A stretch of 64,000 nucleotides of DNA from Hyaloperonospora brassicae (Eukaryota; Oomycota; Peronosporomycetes; Peronosporales; Peronosporaceae): contig CANTFL010000137.1 of assembly GCA_947650285.1 (NCBI GenBank), positions 372,001 through 436,000 on the forward strand, in the 5' to 3' direction. This document shows, piece after piece, positions 33,696 through 45,350 of the stretch (position 1 is its first letter; each line of letters opens with the position of its first letter). The position numbers and the translations under genes are program-made. Below the pieces are notes generated by a model. It was not told the origin of the DNA. It saw only the letters and a list, made by a program, of their open reading frames with translations, and ran no database searches.

Positions 33696-34094
33696 ATGGG
33701 TTTGGCTGAAGCTCATTCGGGCGCCTTCGATGCTGCCACATTATTGATTAGCGTTACAGGGTGCTGCTGCGTGAACGCGAGAAACAGAATCATATTTGGT
33801 GTGCTACAAGGCACATATCCTCTATTGGTGTGTTTCATATGTTTAGCGTGGACAGCAATCGGGTACTTCCTAATTTTTTATATTTCCTTATATGACAATA
33901 GTGATACTACAAGAGCATCAATTTTCCCTATCACAGAATTCTTCGTTTGTCAATTCACGGATGTTTCGGGCGTTACGAGTTCCGCATCGATAACGGCCAT
34001 ATCGACACTGCTATATGCATCGATAGCTGCCGCGAAGTTCGGTGCAAATTTCACGCACATGACCAAATGGCTTCATCTTTTTAGCTTACGCTGA
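33696..34094 (+). CDS. Possible membrane protein fragment, unrecognised
   Basis: The frame is 132 codons from the first ATG after an upstream in-frame TAA. It holds at least one strong membrane segment (PLLVCFICLAWTAIGYFLIF), a weaker hydrophobic stretch near the N-terminus (DAATLLISVTGCCC) and another near the C-terminus (SASITAISTLLYASIAAA). Its composition is more protein-like than the neighbouring open frames. It could be a fragment of a multi-pass membrane protein. I cannot name a family, and chance cannot be excluded. Confidence 0.3.
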   Translation: MGLAEAHSGAFDAATLLISVTGCCCVNARNRIIFGVLQGTYPLLVCFICLAWTAIGYFLIFYISLYDNSDTTRASIFPITEFFVCQFTDVSGVTSSASITAISTLLYASIAAAKFGANFTHMTKWLHLFSLR

Positions 34095-34647
34095 CGGTTA
34101 TAGGTTATCGCAACACATTTACGGACTGCGTAGTCGGTAGGAGCGGCCCATTTGTCCGCAGGCGTTGATAGAGCACGGCTTGCGTGAGAATAGATGAATA
34201 GGACTTGAATTAGCAGCGTGGGTCGCAGTATGAGGAATGAAGTACTTAATACAGAGATGGCAAAAAATCTAGCAGGTGTCGATCCCAAGAAACGAACGAC
34301 CTAGTTTATTTGGCTTAGTAATGGCACACGAGTAGTGTGTTAGTTAAAAGGCGGTCTGGAGAACGCCGCAAGCGTTAGATGCGATGTGTTGGAATAGCAA
34401 GTAAACTAGACTTGCGAGAGACAAAGGTATATAGCTACAAAAACCAATCAAGTCAAACTCATGTCCTTACTTTTATGAATCGTCTGCCGCTGCACCGGTT
34501 TACAAACCTAAAAATTGTTATACGGCCGCCGTGTTGGCCGCACCAAAGATTTCGTTGTGGTTCGTCTTCCTTTAGCGAGCAACGCGTTCCTTCGGAGCGC
34601 CCTCGTCAATAAGCCAGATAAAGCAAATGACGCAATCCCATGACGCT
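34095..34647. other. Intergenic DNA, no gene recognised
   Basis: Only short open frames without motifs occur here. Confidence 0.35.
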
Positions 34648-35114
34648 TTAAATGAAATCGTCGACGTTGAACTTTAAGCCTTCAGGAAGGTGCACGTTCA
34701 CTTTGTCGATAAAATCTTCAAATTCAGCGTAATAGGCCGTGTCTCCGATGTCTTCACCCCTTTCGCCATGATTGTGCCAAAATTGTCTCACACGACCTCC
34801 GTGTTCTTCAATTTTTTTTGAAGTCGTGCATAGATGCTCCATTTAAACTCCTGCACGGGATGGAAAGAAACCTTGGCGTATTCGGCAATTTTCATCCAAG
34901 GGCCTTTAATTTCTTTCCATTGATGGGCCATATTCGCAATCGCGTTTACACCCATTCGATTCTCATTGTCGGACATGGATCCAGCGTACATGTCGCGAAG
35001 GCCACTCGGCTGAACGTCCGCCACATCGCCACGAAGTGCGTGAACTTGTAGCAGATTGACATTGGGTGCGAAGACAACGATGCAAGGCACGAGCACAGCA
35101 CGAGCAACACGCAT
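34648..35114 (-). CDS. Possible small secreted protein with a homopolymer frameshift
   Basis: From ATG 35114 the frame begins with a signal-peptide-like segment (MRVARAVLVPCIVVFAPNV, probable cleavage after QVHA). It continues as a soluble, charged protein with several aromatics to about 34818, where a run of eight A (coding strand) is met. Beyond it the neighbouring frame continues, with similar composition, to a TAA at 34648-34650 and ends in LPEGLKFNVDDFI. The two parts would total about 155 codons. The break is either a homopolymer error in the assembly or a real one-base indel in a young pseudogene. No RXLR or other host-translocation motif is visible. It lies upstream of the 395-bp tandem repeat, which points away from it. 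Confidence 0.4.
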
Positions 35115-35270
35115 TGATTTGTGAAGGTGGAGAAGTGATCTCTGGAGGATATGTATGATAATGAAGTAGAGTGGACCTCGAAAAACTGTGCAAACGTCAC
35201 CCATCGTGCGGTTGGGACACTGATTTAAAGACATGCGACTGGTATCGATCGTATGGTCTTTATTTATAAA

Positions 35271-36430
35271 TAGGTGCGTTTCACTGCTCTTATCTGTACT
35301 ATCGTCCTTACAACAGCATGCAGCTCAATATGCCAACGGAGACCTGAAATCTGCTCAGTGGAAGCCGGCTTCTCAACTCGATGCTTGCACAGCAGCTGTA
35401 GCACAAAAACTATTCGAGAAGAAGGCGCAGTCTGGCATCGTATGGACGCCGCCTCTCCCCTCTCATCACAAAGCACAGGATACGCGAGTACGTCGCATAG
35501 CGTCGTATGGACTCTGCATCCCGTGTCAAAGATAGATTGGCCTCGCAGTAGCTGGTAGCCGCCTGATGGGACTATCTGGAAGGGGGGAGAGAAGAAAACA
35601 TGTCTGCCTGTCACTCACCATTACAATGATGTGCAAGATCTCTCTGGAAGCTCTTCAATTATAAATAGGTGCGTTTCACTGCTCTTATCTGTACTATCGT
35701 CCTTACAACAGCACGCAGCTCAATATGCCAACGGAGACCTGAAATCTGCTCAGTGGAAGCCGGCTTCTCAACTCGATGCTTGCACAGCAGCTGTAGCACA
35801 AAAACTATTCGAGAAGAAGGCGCAGTCTGGCATCGTATGGACGCCGCCTCTCCCCTCTCATTACAAAGCACAGGATACGCGAGTACGTCGCATAGCGTTG
35901 TATGGACTCTGCATCCCGTGTCAAAGATAGATTGGCCTCGCAGTAGCTGGTACCGCCAGGTGGGACTATCTGGAAGGGGGGAGAGAAGAAAACATGTCTG
36001 CCAGTCACTCACCATTACAATGATGTGCAAGATCTCTCTGGAAGCTCTTCGATTATAAATAGGTGCGTTTCACTGCTCTTATCTGTACTATCGTCCTTAC
36101 AACAGTATGCAGCTCAATATGCCAACGGAGACCTGAAATCTGCTCAGTGGAAGCCGGCTTCTCAACTCGATGCTTGCACAGCAGCTGTAGCACAAAAACT
36201 ATTCGAGAAGAAGGCGCAGTCTGGCATCGTATGGACGCCGCCTCTCCCCTCTCATTACAAAGCACAGGATACGCGAGTACGTCGCATAGCGTCGTATGGA
36301 CTCTGCATCCCGTGTCAAAGATAGATTGGCCTCGCAGTAGCTGGTACAGATGGGACTATCTGGAAGGGGGGAGAGAAGAAAACATGTCTGCAAGTCACTC
36401 ACCATTACAATAATGTGCAAGATCTCTCTA
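35271..36430 (+). repeat. Three tandem copies of a 395-bp sequence
   Basis: Units start at 35271, 35666 and 36060 with TAGGTGCGTTTCACTGCTCT (395- and 394-bp steps). The third loses similarity after about 36427. The units are almost identical; the main difference is a short variable junction after GCAGTAGCTGGTA. Each contains two overlapping + strand open frames, one beginning MRFTALICTIVLTTA (signal-peptide-like) and one ending YGLCIPCQR, and a long - strand open frame. The copies are too alike to show which frame, if any, is under selection, so I annotate the DNA repeat and not a protein. Confidence 0.85.
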
Positions 36431-36440
36431 GATGTTCCTC

Positions 36441-37432
36441 AAGTGTTAACACAGTGCAAGGTTTGGGTGAAATTGGAGGCAGTCCGTCGGGGGTTGCGAG
36501 TCGTTGCTAGGATTTAAGGTAAACTGGTCGAATCAGGTGTGTAAAGGAGCTGCTTGAGCCATTATAGCGCTGCTAGTATGATCACACTTTTTATGTTACG
36601 CCCTAAATTGACGTAAGCCTGTCGTATCGAAGCGTTAGAATATCAAGACATGATATATATATGCCTCGAAACATGAAGTAGTTGCGCTCACACGTAATTG
36701 TTTTATGGTACACGTTAAACATTCTTAACTGGAAGACTTTAATTTTCAACTCTATCTCCAACCACACAACTACATAGAATCAATTGTTTTTGTGTCGTAT
36801 AGTGTATTTATCTTGACATATGACAAACGACAGCGGTATATAGCACTAAATTCTACGTTAACAGAAGCTTGAAGAATACGATCAACTTATGAGGAAAATA
36901 CGACCATGCCCGGGTTCTCGCCGATTTAATATAGGGCGAAGTAGTCCCTAAACAACTGAGCCTTACATGCAATGTGTCACCTCCCGCCGCAACTGCATTA
37001 TTATGAATGTACTCGGACCTACGAAAACGAGACCATTGGGATACGGTTTAATATGATCCGCCTGCGGCATAGTATAATTGGACCTAACTTGTAGCTAATC
37101 AGCTCTTCTGCAACTTTTGGTTGATACGTTAAAGTTGACGAGCTCTCCGCGGCTGAACATATGTGATGGCTGAACGATATTTCAATCGTACTGGTTTTGC
37201 ACACTACTGCGTCACCGGCATCGTTGATGTTTAGGGGATAGTGGACAACACCAGGATCTACTTCTCAACTTATCTTTTGTATGCAAACTATACCTTGGCA
37301 CGTGGAAGTGTGCTACGACTAATGCAACCGGCCGACGGCAGCAAGATACGCAGCGCTGCTCCACAGCTTACGAGTAGATGCTACATGACCGTGGTGCGCG
37401 AATACCTTCCCGATCCATCCGAGAATCAAAGA
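36441..37432. other. Intergenic DNA upstream of LINE-1, no gene recognised
   Basis: No open frame with a recognisable motif is seen. The last part may include the 5' untranslated region of the LINE that follows, since an open frame extends upstream of its ORF1 start to about 37241. Confidence 0.35.
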
Positions 37433-39300
37433 ATGGATGAGGGGGGAGGCGGCGGTACACCCATGTGCCCCGGAGTTGTTAGGGACGGGCATGACTTGGA
37501 CGACCCGGGAGTCGTACTTAAGACAATAGGTCGTAGCCACTCTTACGCTGATACAGTTTGTGGGGTCGGCAACGTTCGCCGACCTAATATTGACGATATT
37601 CGCCGGCCTAACTACGCCGACCTTCGCCTATTTAATTTCGACGACATGCACCGACAGAACTCGGACGATATTCACCGACCGGACCTTAACGACCTCCACC
37701 AAATTGACCCTACCGACTCTCATCAAACTTATTCGGACAATGTATCCCGCCCGTTCTCCGCCGATGGTGTGGATGGTACCGATACTTATCAGGATCACAG
37801 GGCGGTCCTGCTCCGCGCGGCCACCAGGGCGTGGATTTAAAACGAGGACGACGATCTGCGTCTAATGATTCCGCTTGAGGATGGGACTCTTGCGGCATGG
37901 ATAATGGGGGCATCGTATTGTCTTCTTCGCCTGGGTTTCTGGTCTGCACTCACCCGCGGGCTACGAGAGTTATAATGCTTAATTTTTCGAAGCGTACATC
38001 GAACGCAAAATTATCGCAGTTGTTTCTTCGTGTGTGCGTATGCCTCAGTATTTCGCTGGGAAAACATTGCTTTTTCAACTCCTGAAACGACGAGAAGGAG
38101 AGACGGATTCCGATGCCATGAGTCGAGAACTGGTTTTGGGTGCCAAGCGGACGAGTTACGACGACGGCACGAGGCGACTGTCCTTTATTATGCCCGATCA
38201 AGCATCTGCTGCAAGCTCGTATGCCAAGACAATTCTGTTTCGCAGTAAGTGTCTTCATCTGCTGTGTCCGGCTACAATGGAGCGCGACGAAAAAATACTC
38301 CGTTGCTTCCTGCTACATCGACTGGTAAATGTCAATTGCACTCTTAAGTCCAAATTTATCCTATGTAGTGGCGGCAAGCATGTTTAAGCAATTCTGGCGT
38401 CTAGTGTGTCCTGTGCGGTGACATCCGTAACTCGTGGGTGCTCCCACGGGTAGAAGGTGCATAATTTTTGTGGCGACTTTCGTCACAGTTTAATGTCCCG
38501 GAAAACTAAAGCTGGGTACGCACATCGCTACCTCCGACGCGGAGATCTTCCTCCACCAATTTTGGCAGTTCCAACGCGTTCCCTGCTTCACCTGCTACTC
38601 GCCTTACCACTCGAGTTTAAGTTGCGGCGGGCGCACCAGCGCTTTTTACGGTCAGCATTACCGCGAGTTCACCGGTTTTCCAATTGCTCTGCCTGACGTC
38701 AGTGTATGACTTTCAACTACCTAAACATTGCCGGTCCCATGCAGCATTCACTGGAATGGCGGATTGTCTGGCGGCGACCACGGCGAAGTTAAAAGCGGAT
38801 GACGACAAGGCTCTCCAACTGAGTGCCGTCTCGCAGGTATCTCCTCGTGCTACTCATTCGGTCGATACCACCGCGGCTTCGGTCGCAATAAGCCAGGCCC
38901 CTCGTGGCGACGCTACTCAAGTCAGTGAAATGTCGACAATAAAGTATTTTGACCCGGATGCGAACAAGAAAAACCGGGATGTGCGTCTCGCGGTGGCAGT
39001 TTTCACCACAGCGGCGGGAACTCGAGTGCCACCACCCAAACATTCGCAGTCCACCACAATTAACTATTCACAAAAGCGCCTCTTTTGACGTGGACAACTG
39101 GGTCTCATAAATTTCAGAGACCACGTTCCCAGCAACCAAGAACCAGTCTAAGCCGACTATGGCCACGGGTTGTCCCAAGGGCGTCTCAAAAAATTTTTCG
39201 ATCGGCGATAACGCCCTCTGCTCCCATCAAGGTAATCACTCAGCGGACTCAAGCGATTGGGGAACAAGGAGAATTACTGCGTCAAATTTAAGTTGATGCC
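37433..39300 (+). pseudogene. LINE-1 ORF1, nucleic-acid-binding protein
   Basis: The ATG at 37433 begins MDEGGGGGTPMCPGVV and is followed by a SHSYADTV motif of the kind often found near the start of LINE ORF1 proteins. Octapeptide repeats are at 37577-37744. A TAA at 37838-37840 breaks the frame, which then goes on in the same register (NEDDDLRLMIPLEDGTLAAW). A further piece (38034-38387) resembles the ORF1 RNA-binding region (GTRRLSFIMP). A zinc knuckle CFTCYSPYHSSLSC (CX2CX4HX4C) is at 38584-38625, and a Ala/Thr/Lys-rich tail (38684-39088) follows. The protein would bind LINE RNA. Confidence 0.75.
37577..37744 (+). repeat. Seven 24-bp (octapeptide) repeats in LINE-1 ORF1
   Basis: Seven units of exactly 24 bp are in frame with ORF1. 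The protein consensus is (R/H)(R/Q)P(N/D)x(D/N)D(I/L). The units read RRPNIDDI, RRPNYADL, RLFNFDDM, HRQNSDDI, HRPDLNDL, HQIDPTDS and HQTYSDNV. The last two are the most worn. Confidence 0.85.
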
Positions 39301-41190
39301 GCGGTTCCACCTCCCACCCCAGGTGCCGGTTCGTCTCTTTTTACGAATGCAGGAAGGAGACGGAGATAAAAACCGCTCGATTACGAGTAGCGGTCGGACA
39401 AAAAGAGACCGATGAACTTACTTTCGCAGCCACAGAGAAGCAGCGCGAGGTAGACACAAAAAAGGCATGCAAAGTCGAGGCTCATGCTTAGACAGCCGAA
39501 AAAGTTATCGCTACTGAAACCGAGGGTACTTAAGACCCTGTCTCACTCGACGACGACCGGTGAATATTTGCTGTGGTTGGGGTACGAATAACGTGCTACG
39601 GGTGCGGTGGCGAACCGATTGAACACGGATGCAACGACCGCAGCAAATAATTCAAACTTTGAGCCTCCAACTGGCAAGGGATACTCTGAAAAGAAAGTCG
39701 TCTACCGAGGTCCAGGTTGCGTGAGAGAAACCGCCAGCTTGAAAACGCCTGCTGCACAGGCAAAAATGCAGAAACGGATCCACTATCCAACGTTTCCTCA
39801 CCACTTACGCTCGCCGCAAACGGGGTATTTCAGGTGGGCCGCCGGAATTACCACCTGGCCCGGTGCATTTCGCGGCGAATCCTCATCCACAGGGACCGTT
39901 GGACCTGCCACCGACTTTCTCCCAGGAGTCGATAGGTCTGCAGTCACAGGATCATGATGTTTCGATGGCGGAGAGCACGGTTGCAGTGGTGACACCATGT
40001 GCCTTTATGATCTGGATGAAGGAGCTGTAACTCCGCCGCCCGGTGCCGCTAATGTGTCTATTCTAGCGGACCTGGCCAAAGCGATCGAGAAAAAGCTTAC
40101 GACTTTGGGTATTAAGTACTCGAAGACCCCCAAACGGGTGCTTCTGGCTTGTCAAACCTCCCTGACTCCGGTATGAGCGACCTTTGTTTGGCGGTAGCGG
40201 TCCGGTCTTCGATGCTAAACTTTTGCACTCCAGATACTCACGAAGTGACCTTACGCGCAACCAGAATGCGCAAATTTCTAACACCGCATCTGCTGTGGTG
40301 GCGGCGGTTGCTGAGCCGGAGAGCATAAAACACATTTGAGCGTACATAACTGTGACTCGCACATCAGTTTTTCAGCACAAACCCGATTCAAAAACACTGG
40401 CTACAATGCCAGTTGGCCAATGGGACAAGTGACGGAAATATACACGTGTCTAAACTTGGCGAGCCTCGTAAATGGTCTCCCTTCTTCGATTGCTTATCTC
40501 GCCTCGATGCCGGGGTAAACTCTGCTTTCCTTCCAGCAAGCCATTTACAGTGAATCTCAACTGGCTGTGATCCGGCTCCGTATCGCACACGCCGATGCCA
40601 CACTAAACGATCTGTGCACGGATTAGACCGCCACGGCAAATGGTCCAACTAGTTAAATACGATGCAGAAAGACGGAAAATTATTGGCGATGGAGACGATT
40701 TAGCAAACTGCAGCTTGATTTTCTTGCGCGACAGTCGTCAAACCGCTTAGTGAATCAAAAGATTGGGAGGTTCACAATGTTATTTGCGTTTGATTTTTAC
40801 AGCTCGCACCCATTGAGCTTGAGATAGACGTGTTATTGATCCAAACGAAGGCTGTGCTCTACCACCTCTCCACAGAGGTGCGCGCGGCGATCTTCGGTAT
40901 TCTCTGCAAAACTACCAACTGGCAACTGGCGCTTGACCTTATCGCTCGCGATGGTCAGCTGCTGGAAACGCAATACTGAGGGTGTCTCGGATGAGCTAGG
41001 GGGTGCGCCGTTTCAGAGCATGCCCCATGTTGACTCCGACTATTGTTGAAAAGGTCCCGTCAGCCGTGCAACAACAGTATCGGTCTCCATTTGCAGAATG
41101 TCGCGGGATTTCCCTAGCATTTGGAACACTGCTCATCTTGGTGTTGTCACTTTCGACAGAGCGAATCTAGCGAACAAACGATTTAATTCT
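39301..41190 (+). pseudogene. LINE-1 ORF1 tail and ORF1-ORF2 junction, decayed
   Basis: The region lies between the recognised ORF1 tail and the endonuclease. Frames change often. Pieces such as EVRAAIFGILCKTTNWQLAL near 40880-40940 look protein-like but match no domain I can name. I assign it to LINE-1 by position only. Confidence 0.45.
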
Positions 41191-42020
41191 TTTACAGGAA
41201 ACGCGAGTCACAATTGGTGAGTCGATTACTATGAAAAGCTTAACACCTCCTCATGAGGCTTTGTCCATCAGCACGGACGCCAATGGTGGATCGAGTCAGA
41301 GTACGCTAGAGGTGGTGTGGCGATGTTATTAAACCTTTCTCATCGTTCACGAAAATGGTTCCGTGGTCTGAGGCGCATTAAACGTCGAACAGGAATGCTG
41401 TCCAGGTCATCCTGTTACGAGAAAGAGCTCTTCTTGTCAACGTATATGCACTATATGTCATGACTGAAAAGAGTTGATCTTTAAGAGCCTTCTACTTCTT
41501 CTACAGAATACGACGGATTCATGTTCGTTTATGGGTACTTCAACTGTAATTTAGAGTCACGACTGGACCGTTCCTATATATCGCGTCCCGGACGTCACGA
41601 TGATATGTCGTTGCGACGGCTTCTCAGTTGATCGCATCTCAGTGATGTTCTTGATGGTGAAATGGAGATCGCCGAAGAAGAAAAAGCTGTACCGACATTT
41701 CATGCGGCGTCTCACACTTATTTCTACACGCTTCCGGGAGGTAGTTAGGAAAGTTCACGACTGGATAGGTGTTATGTGAGTTCTTGGCATGCTGATTGGA
41801 TTCGAGACGTTGCTATGTCAATATTTGGACATGCCGCCGACCACAAAGACATCAGCATCAGAATTGGGGTGCCCCGTCATGTGGTCCGTGTTTGAACGCC
41901 GATGCGCGTGTATCCTTTTCTGGGGTGTGCTTATCCAGCCGCGGGCAATCGATGATTGCGGCCATGGCGCTAGCCCAGCTACAAGATGACGCGATTATTT
42001 CTGGTCCGACGTCGGACTAT
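41191..42020 (+). pseudogene. LINE-1 ORF2: apurinic-type endonuclease
   Basis: This domain nicks target DNA to prime reverse transcription. Across frameshifts one can follow ETRVTIGES near 41200, VNVYALYVMTEK near 41436, the GDFNC block as GYFNCNLESRLDRS at 41533-41574 (Asp replaced by Tyr), HTYFYTLPGG near 41714-41743, the substrate-contact block SSRLDR at 41752-41769, and the catalytic SDH as ADH at 41836-41844. Both substitutions hit key residues, so the enzyme is dead. Confidence 0.8.
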
Positions 42021-42589
42021 ACCACAGCCCGGAGCTTAAACGACTGGTGAATCGGATGGAAGAGACGCCTTCGTAAAGGTTTGAAAGAAAACAAAAACCG
42101 CGCGTTAAGGTCTAAAAAAAGCTATATGCAGTAACTGCACCGTAGTTATGTCCGATTAGAGAATACTCTCCTGGTAGGTTGTACACCTAATACCTCAAAT
42201 TCGGGAGATCATGAAAGTTGCGTCCAGCCTAGCAATTCGGTACTCCGGTGGAACTTCGGCTTAATGTGGCAGATTGTCGGCGCCTTTGGCACCGGACCGA
42301 GAAAGAACGCCTTCTCGTTCAGTACTAGTACTCGTCTGTAGAGGCTTCCCGCCGTTATACGCCGGGGTTTCGACTAAGTTTGTATACAACATCTTCGTGT
42401 CTTTCGAAGGAAAAGCGACATCCGGGCCGAATAGGTCTTAGTAATCGGCTGATGGATTAAATGACCGACCGGTAGAAAAGTATCATGAATCATTCTTTTC
42501 CTGTCTCGAAGCTACCGCTGCCTTCCTTTCCCGGGCCTCCCCTTAAGACCGGGCTGATGCTACTACTGTGACATCGGAAATTTTCTACC

Positions 42590-43500
42590 GACTATCTAAG
42601 TGCAACGTTGAAGAAGCTCAAACGTGATAAAGCCGCTGGAATGGATAAAACTAACAACACTTTTTACCGTAACTACGCGGACGCGCTCGGCCCTATCCTC
42701 GCAACATTTTATATAAGATGGCTGACGTGAGCGTGATCCCGGCATCGTTCGGTGAAGCGAATATAAAGTGCCTAGAGAAATATCCGGTCTCTGCCTTGCC
42801 GCTTTATCATCGCCCGAGCGCTCTCCTCGTCAGCGACTACAAGTTATTGAGCAAAATTATTTTGTTTCGGGTGAGGCCCTTGCTGTTGCATCTCGTACGG
42901 CCGGCCCAAATTAGTTTTGTTACGAAGTCGTCGATCCATTCGGAACTTGACCTTATCGCGGCGGTATGCAAAGCTGCACACTTAGCCCTCGATCTACATC
43001 AAGCAATTGTTTTACTTATCGATTTCGCATAGGCGTACGACAAGTTTCAACGTCCATATCTACTCTCGGCATTGACATGTCTTGTGCTATCATCCCACTT
43101 CGTATCCGTTGGGCGGCATTACACCGCGACACGTCGTGCCGTTTTCTCGTCAATGGATATCGCTCAAGTCGACGTGCTTTTCCTTGTGGAATGCGACAAG
43201 GCGTGTCCTTGCGCAACTTTTCTTAGTTCTAGCCCTCGATAGTGCCTATCGGGTGCTTCAAGCGCGGGAGGACATCCAAGGTGTACCCATCACATCCGGC
43301 GGGCGGACGACTGAGGTCAAGGTCTCGGGGAATGCCGATAATAGTGCTGTTTACCTTCGTCATCAGTCTTCGTTTCGCCATTTATTTCTATTCTCGATGA
43401 TTTTGCTCATGTGTACGGTCTTTGGACACAACGGGTTGAATCAATTGTCATCAAGATGGACCTGCGCGGATCAGCGTAAACTTTAAGCACCTGTGTTCTC
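42590..43500 (+). pseudogene. LINE-1 ORF2: reverse transcriptase
   Basis: This is a non-LTR reverse transcriptase. Visible are KLKRDKAAGMDKTNNTFYR near 42612, IPASFGEANIKCL (42738-42776), SDYKLLSKIILFRVRPLL (RT motif 1-2), QISFVTKSSIHSELDL, and motif A as LLIDFA followed by a TAG at 43030-43032 where Lys is expected (LLIDFAKAYDK). After frameshifts come GMRQGVSL and motif C as NADN (43331-43342) in place of YADD. The end (ESIVIKMDLRGSA) is near 43436-43474. Confidence 0.82.
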
Positions 43501-45350
43501 ACTCTTCAGGCCCCTGGCGACACATGCAGATATCTTGTTATTATGGTGGGACGACAGGTTGCGGTGGCCGATAACTTAATCAAAGGCATCCGATCTGTTT
43601 GGAGACGACTTGTCTTATCAAGAGTGAAGACTCACATGGACAAACAACGGGCGCATCTCGCCAGTGCTATCGCTTTTCTTAAAATTACATATTTTACCAC
43701 GTCACTGTTGGCCTTCTCCCACCCTGGTGACCAGACTGCACAGCTTTATTTTCTACTTTGTATGGGGAGCCCGGATGGCAAGCGTACCCGGCCAGAGTCT
43801 CTTCTGAAGTAACTTTTTTACCATTTCAACTGGGATGTCTAGCGGGGCCTTGCATTCGAGCGAAATTTATGACTATGGCAGCTATAGCAGTTGGACAACT
43901 AGCAGCATATTTTCTTCGAGGGAATTCCTACTTGGCGATTACTTGTGGGTACAGAGCGGGTCAGTTCAGGCTTACATCTCGCCTCGTTGGACGGAATACA
44001 AGCATCCTCGATATCGAGCGACTCTTTGGAAAACCGAGTCCGACATGGTTGGAAGTTCTGCGGCCAGACACGCTCTCCAAAGTGCGGTCCTTTGGTATTT
44101 CGACGTGCACTCTCGTCTTATTCGCGCGCTGCAGTCGCCTGTAATGTTGACGGTAGTGTAACACTTGATGTTCGGTGGTTGCTTGATGATCTACTGCGCG
44201 GCAGAATGCTAGCTTAAGTTGCTGCGTTGGGGCGGTTCGATCGACGATGGCTTGTCCACACCACGCCCATGGATATGTCGTGGCTGCGAGATCTACGGAG
44301 TACAGCTTTTACATTGAACGGAGTAAACTTCGCCATGGGTAAAAATTACCTTGGCGAGGCAATGTCTTGGACGGCCCTACAGACCGGCATTGTCTTGTTC
44401 TCTTCCACGCGAGTCATGGCGTCCCAGTGGATGGCGAAAAGACGACCTGTTGGGTTCTTTTAACTCGCCCTTCTTAACAATTTCCCGTCTCTGGTCTATC
44501 GCGCGATGGAATCTGGGGCCGTAATTTTGTGTTTATCGAATATGCACATATTCAATGACTACCTTTTTACTAGCGACGGTATTTCTCTCCAGCATTTTGA
44601 TACCAGCATGGTATGTAGGATGCAACCGGTCTTGATGATCGCGGTGTGCGATAACGCCGCTTCATCAGCCGGTAAGAATCCTTTTTACTTATATGCGCAT
44701 CCGATGCTCGCGCGGTTGTCCACCTGTAGGCCGGTATTCTGTTGGCGGCCACGATGAGGGAAAACCAAACAGCTTATCTCCCGGCGGCGCTAAATTGAAA
44801 GATTTAGATTTGTCGAACAACGGGTTGCAAAGGCGGACTATCACGTGATATCGGAATGATTGCCATTGATCACGAGGCGAGATATCAGGCGAATTCTGAG
44901 TCCTTTCCGCCCAACGCTCAGACGCTATATCGACTAGAGAGTAATACTAATCGCTATAAAATTGGGCGAAGCAAGATCTGTCGTGCCCCGTCCCTGGTGT
45001 GTAAATTCTGGTCCAGATCAGGCAAGCCATTTATTTAGGCTTACCCTAGCGCGCGCCGACTCTGGGAATACCTCCTTGATCGGTGGAGATGGCTTGGTAT
45101 TTTTCACGAAGACAACTTGCATGTCAGGGTGTTTGGACTTGACCTACCGGCCCAATGCCTGGGTCGTTGTAAGGCAATCGCTAAACACAGGCGCTAATTT
45201 TTAAAAGCTTAGGCTGCGGTATTCCTGGCAGCTCGAGAGATGTGTCGTTTTGTCGTACTGACGACACTTCATGCCATCTAAGTCGAGGGCCTCCGCCATA
45301 TGAAAGACCTGTCTCTATCGCATGAAGTTCACACAGCAAGGACCAAAACT
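43501..45350 (+). pseudogene. LINE-1 ORF2: C-terminal region
   Basis: This is the region between the reverse transcriptase and RNase H. Pieces with LINE character are RLWEYLLDRWRWLGIF and VFGLDLPA near 45060-45150, which match the block before RNase H in oomycete LINEs. The earlier pieces (43758-44144, 44227-44463, 44506-44757) are open but show no domain I can name. Numerous frameshifts and stops are present. Confidence 0.6.
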
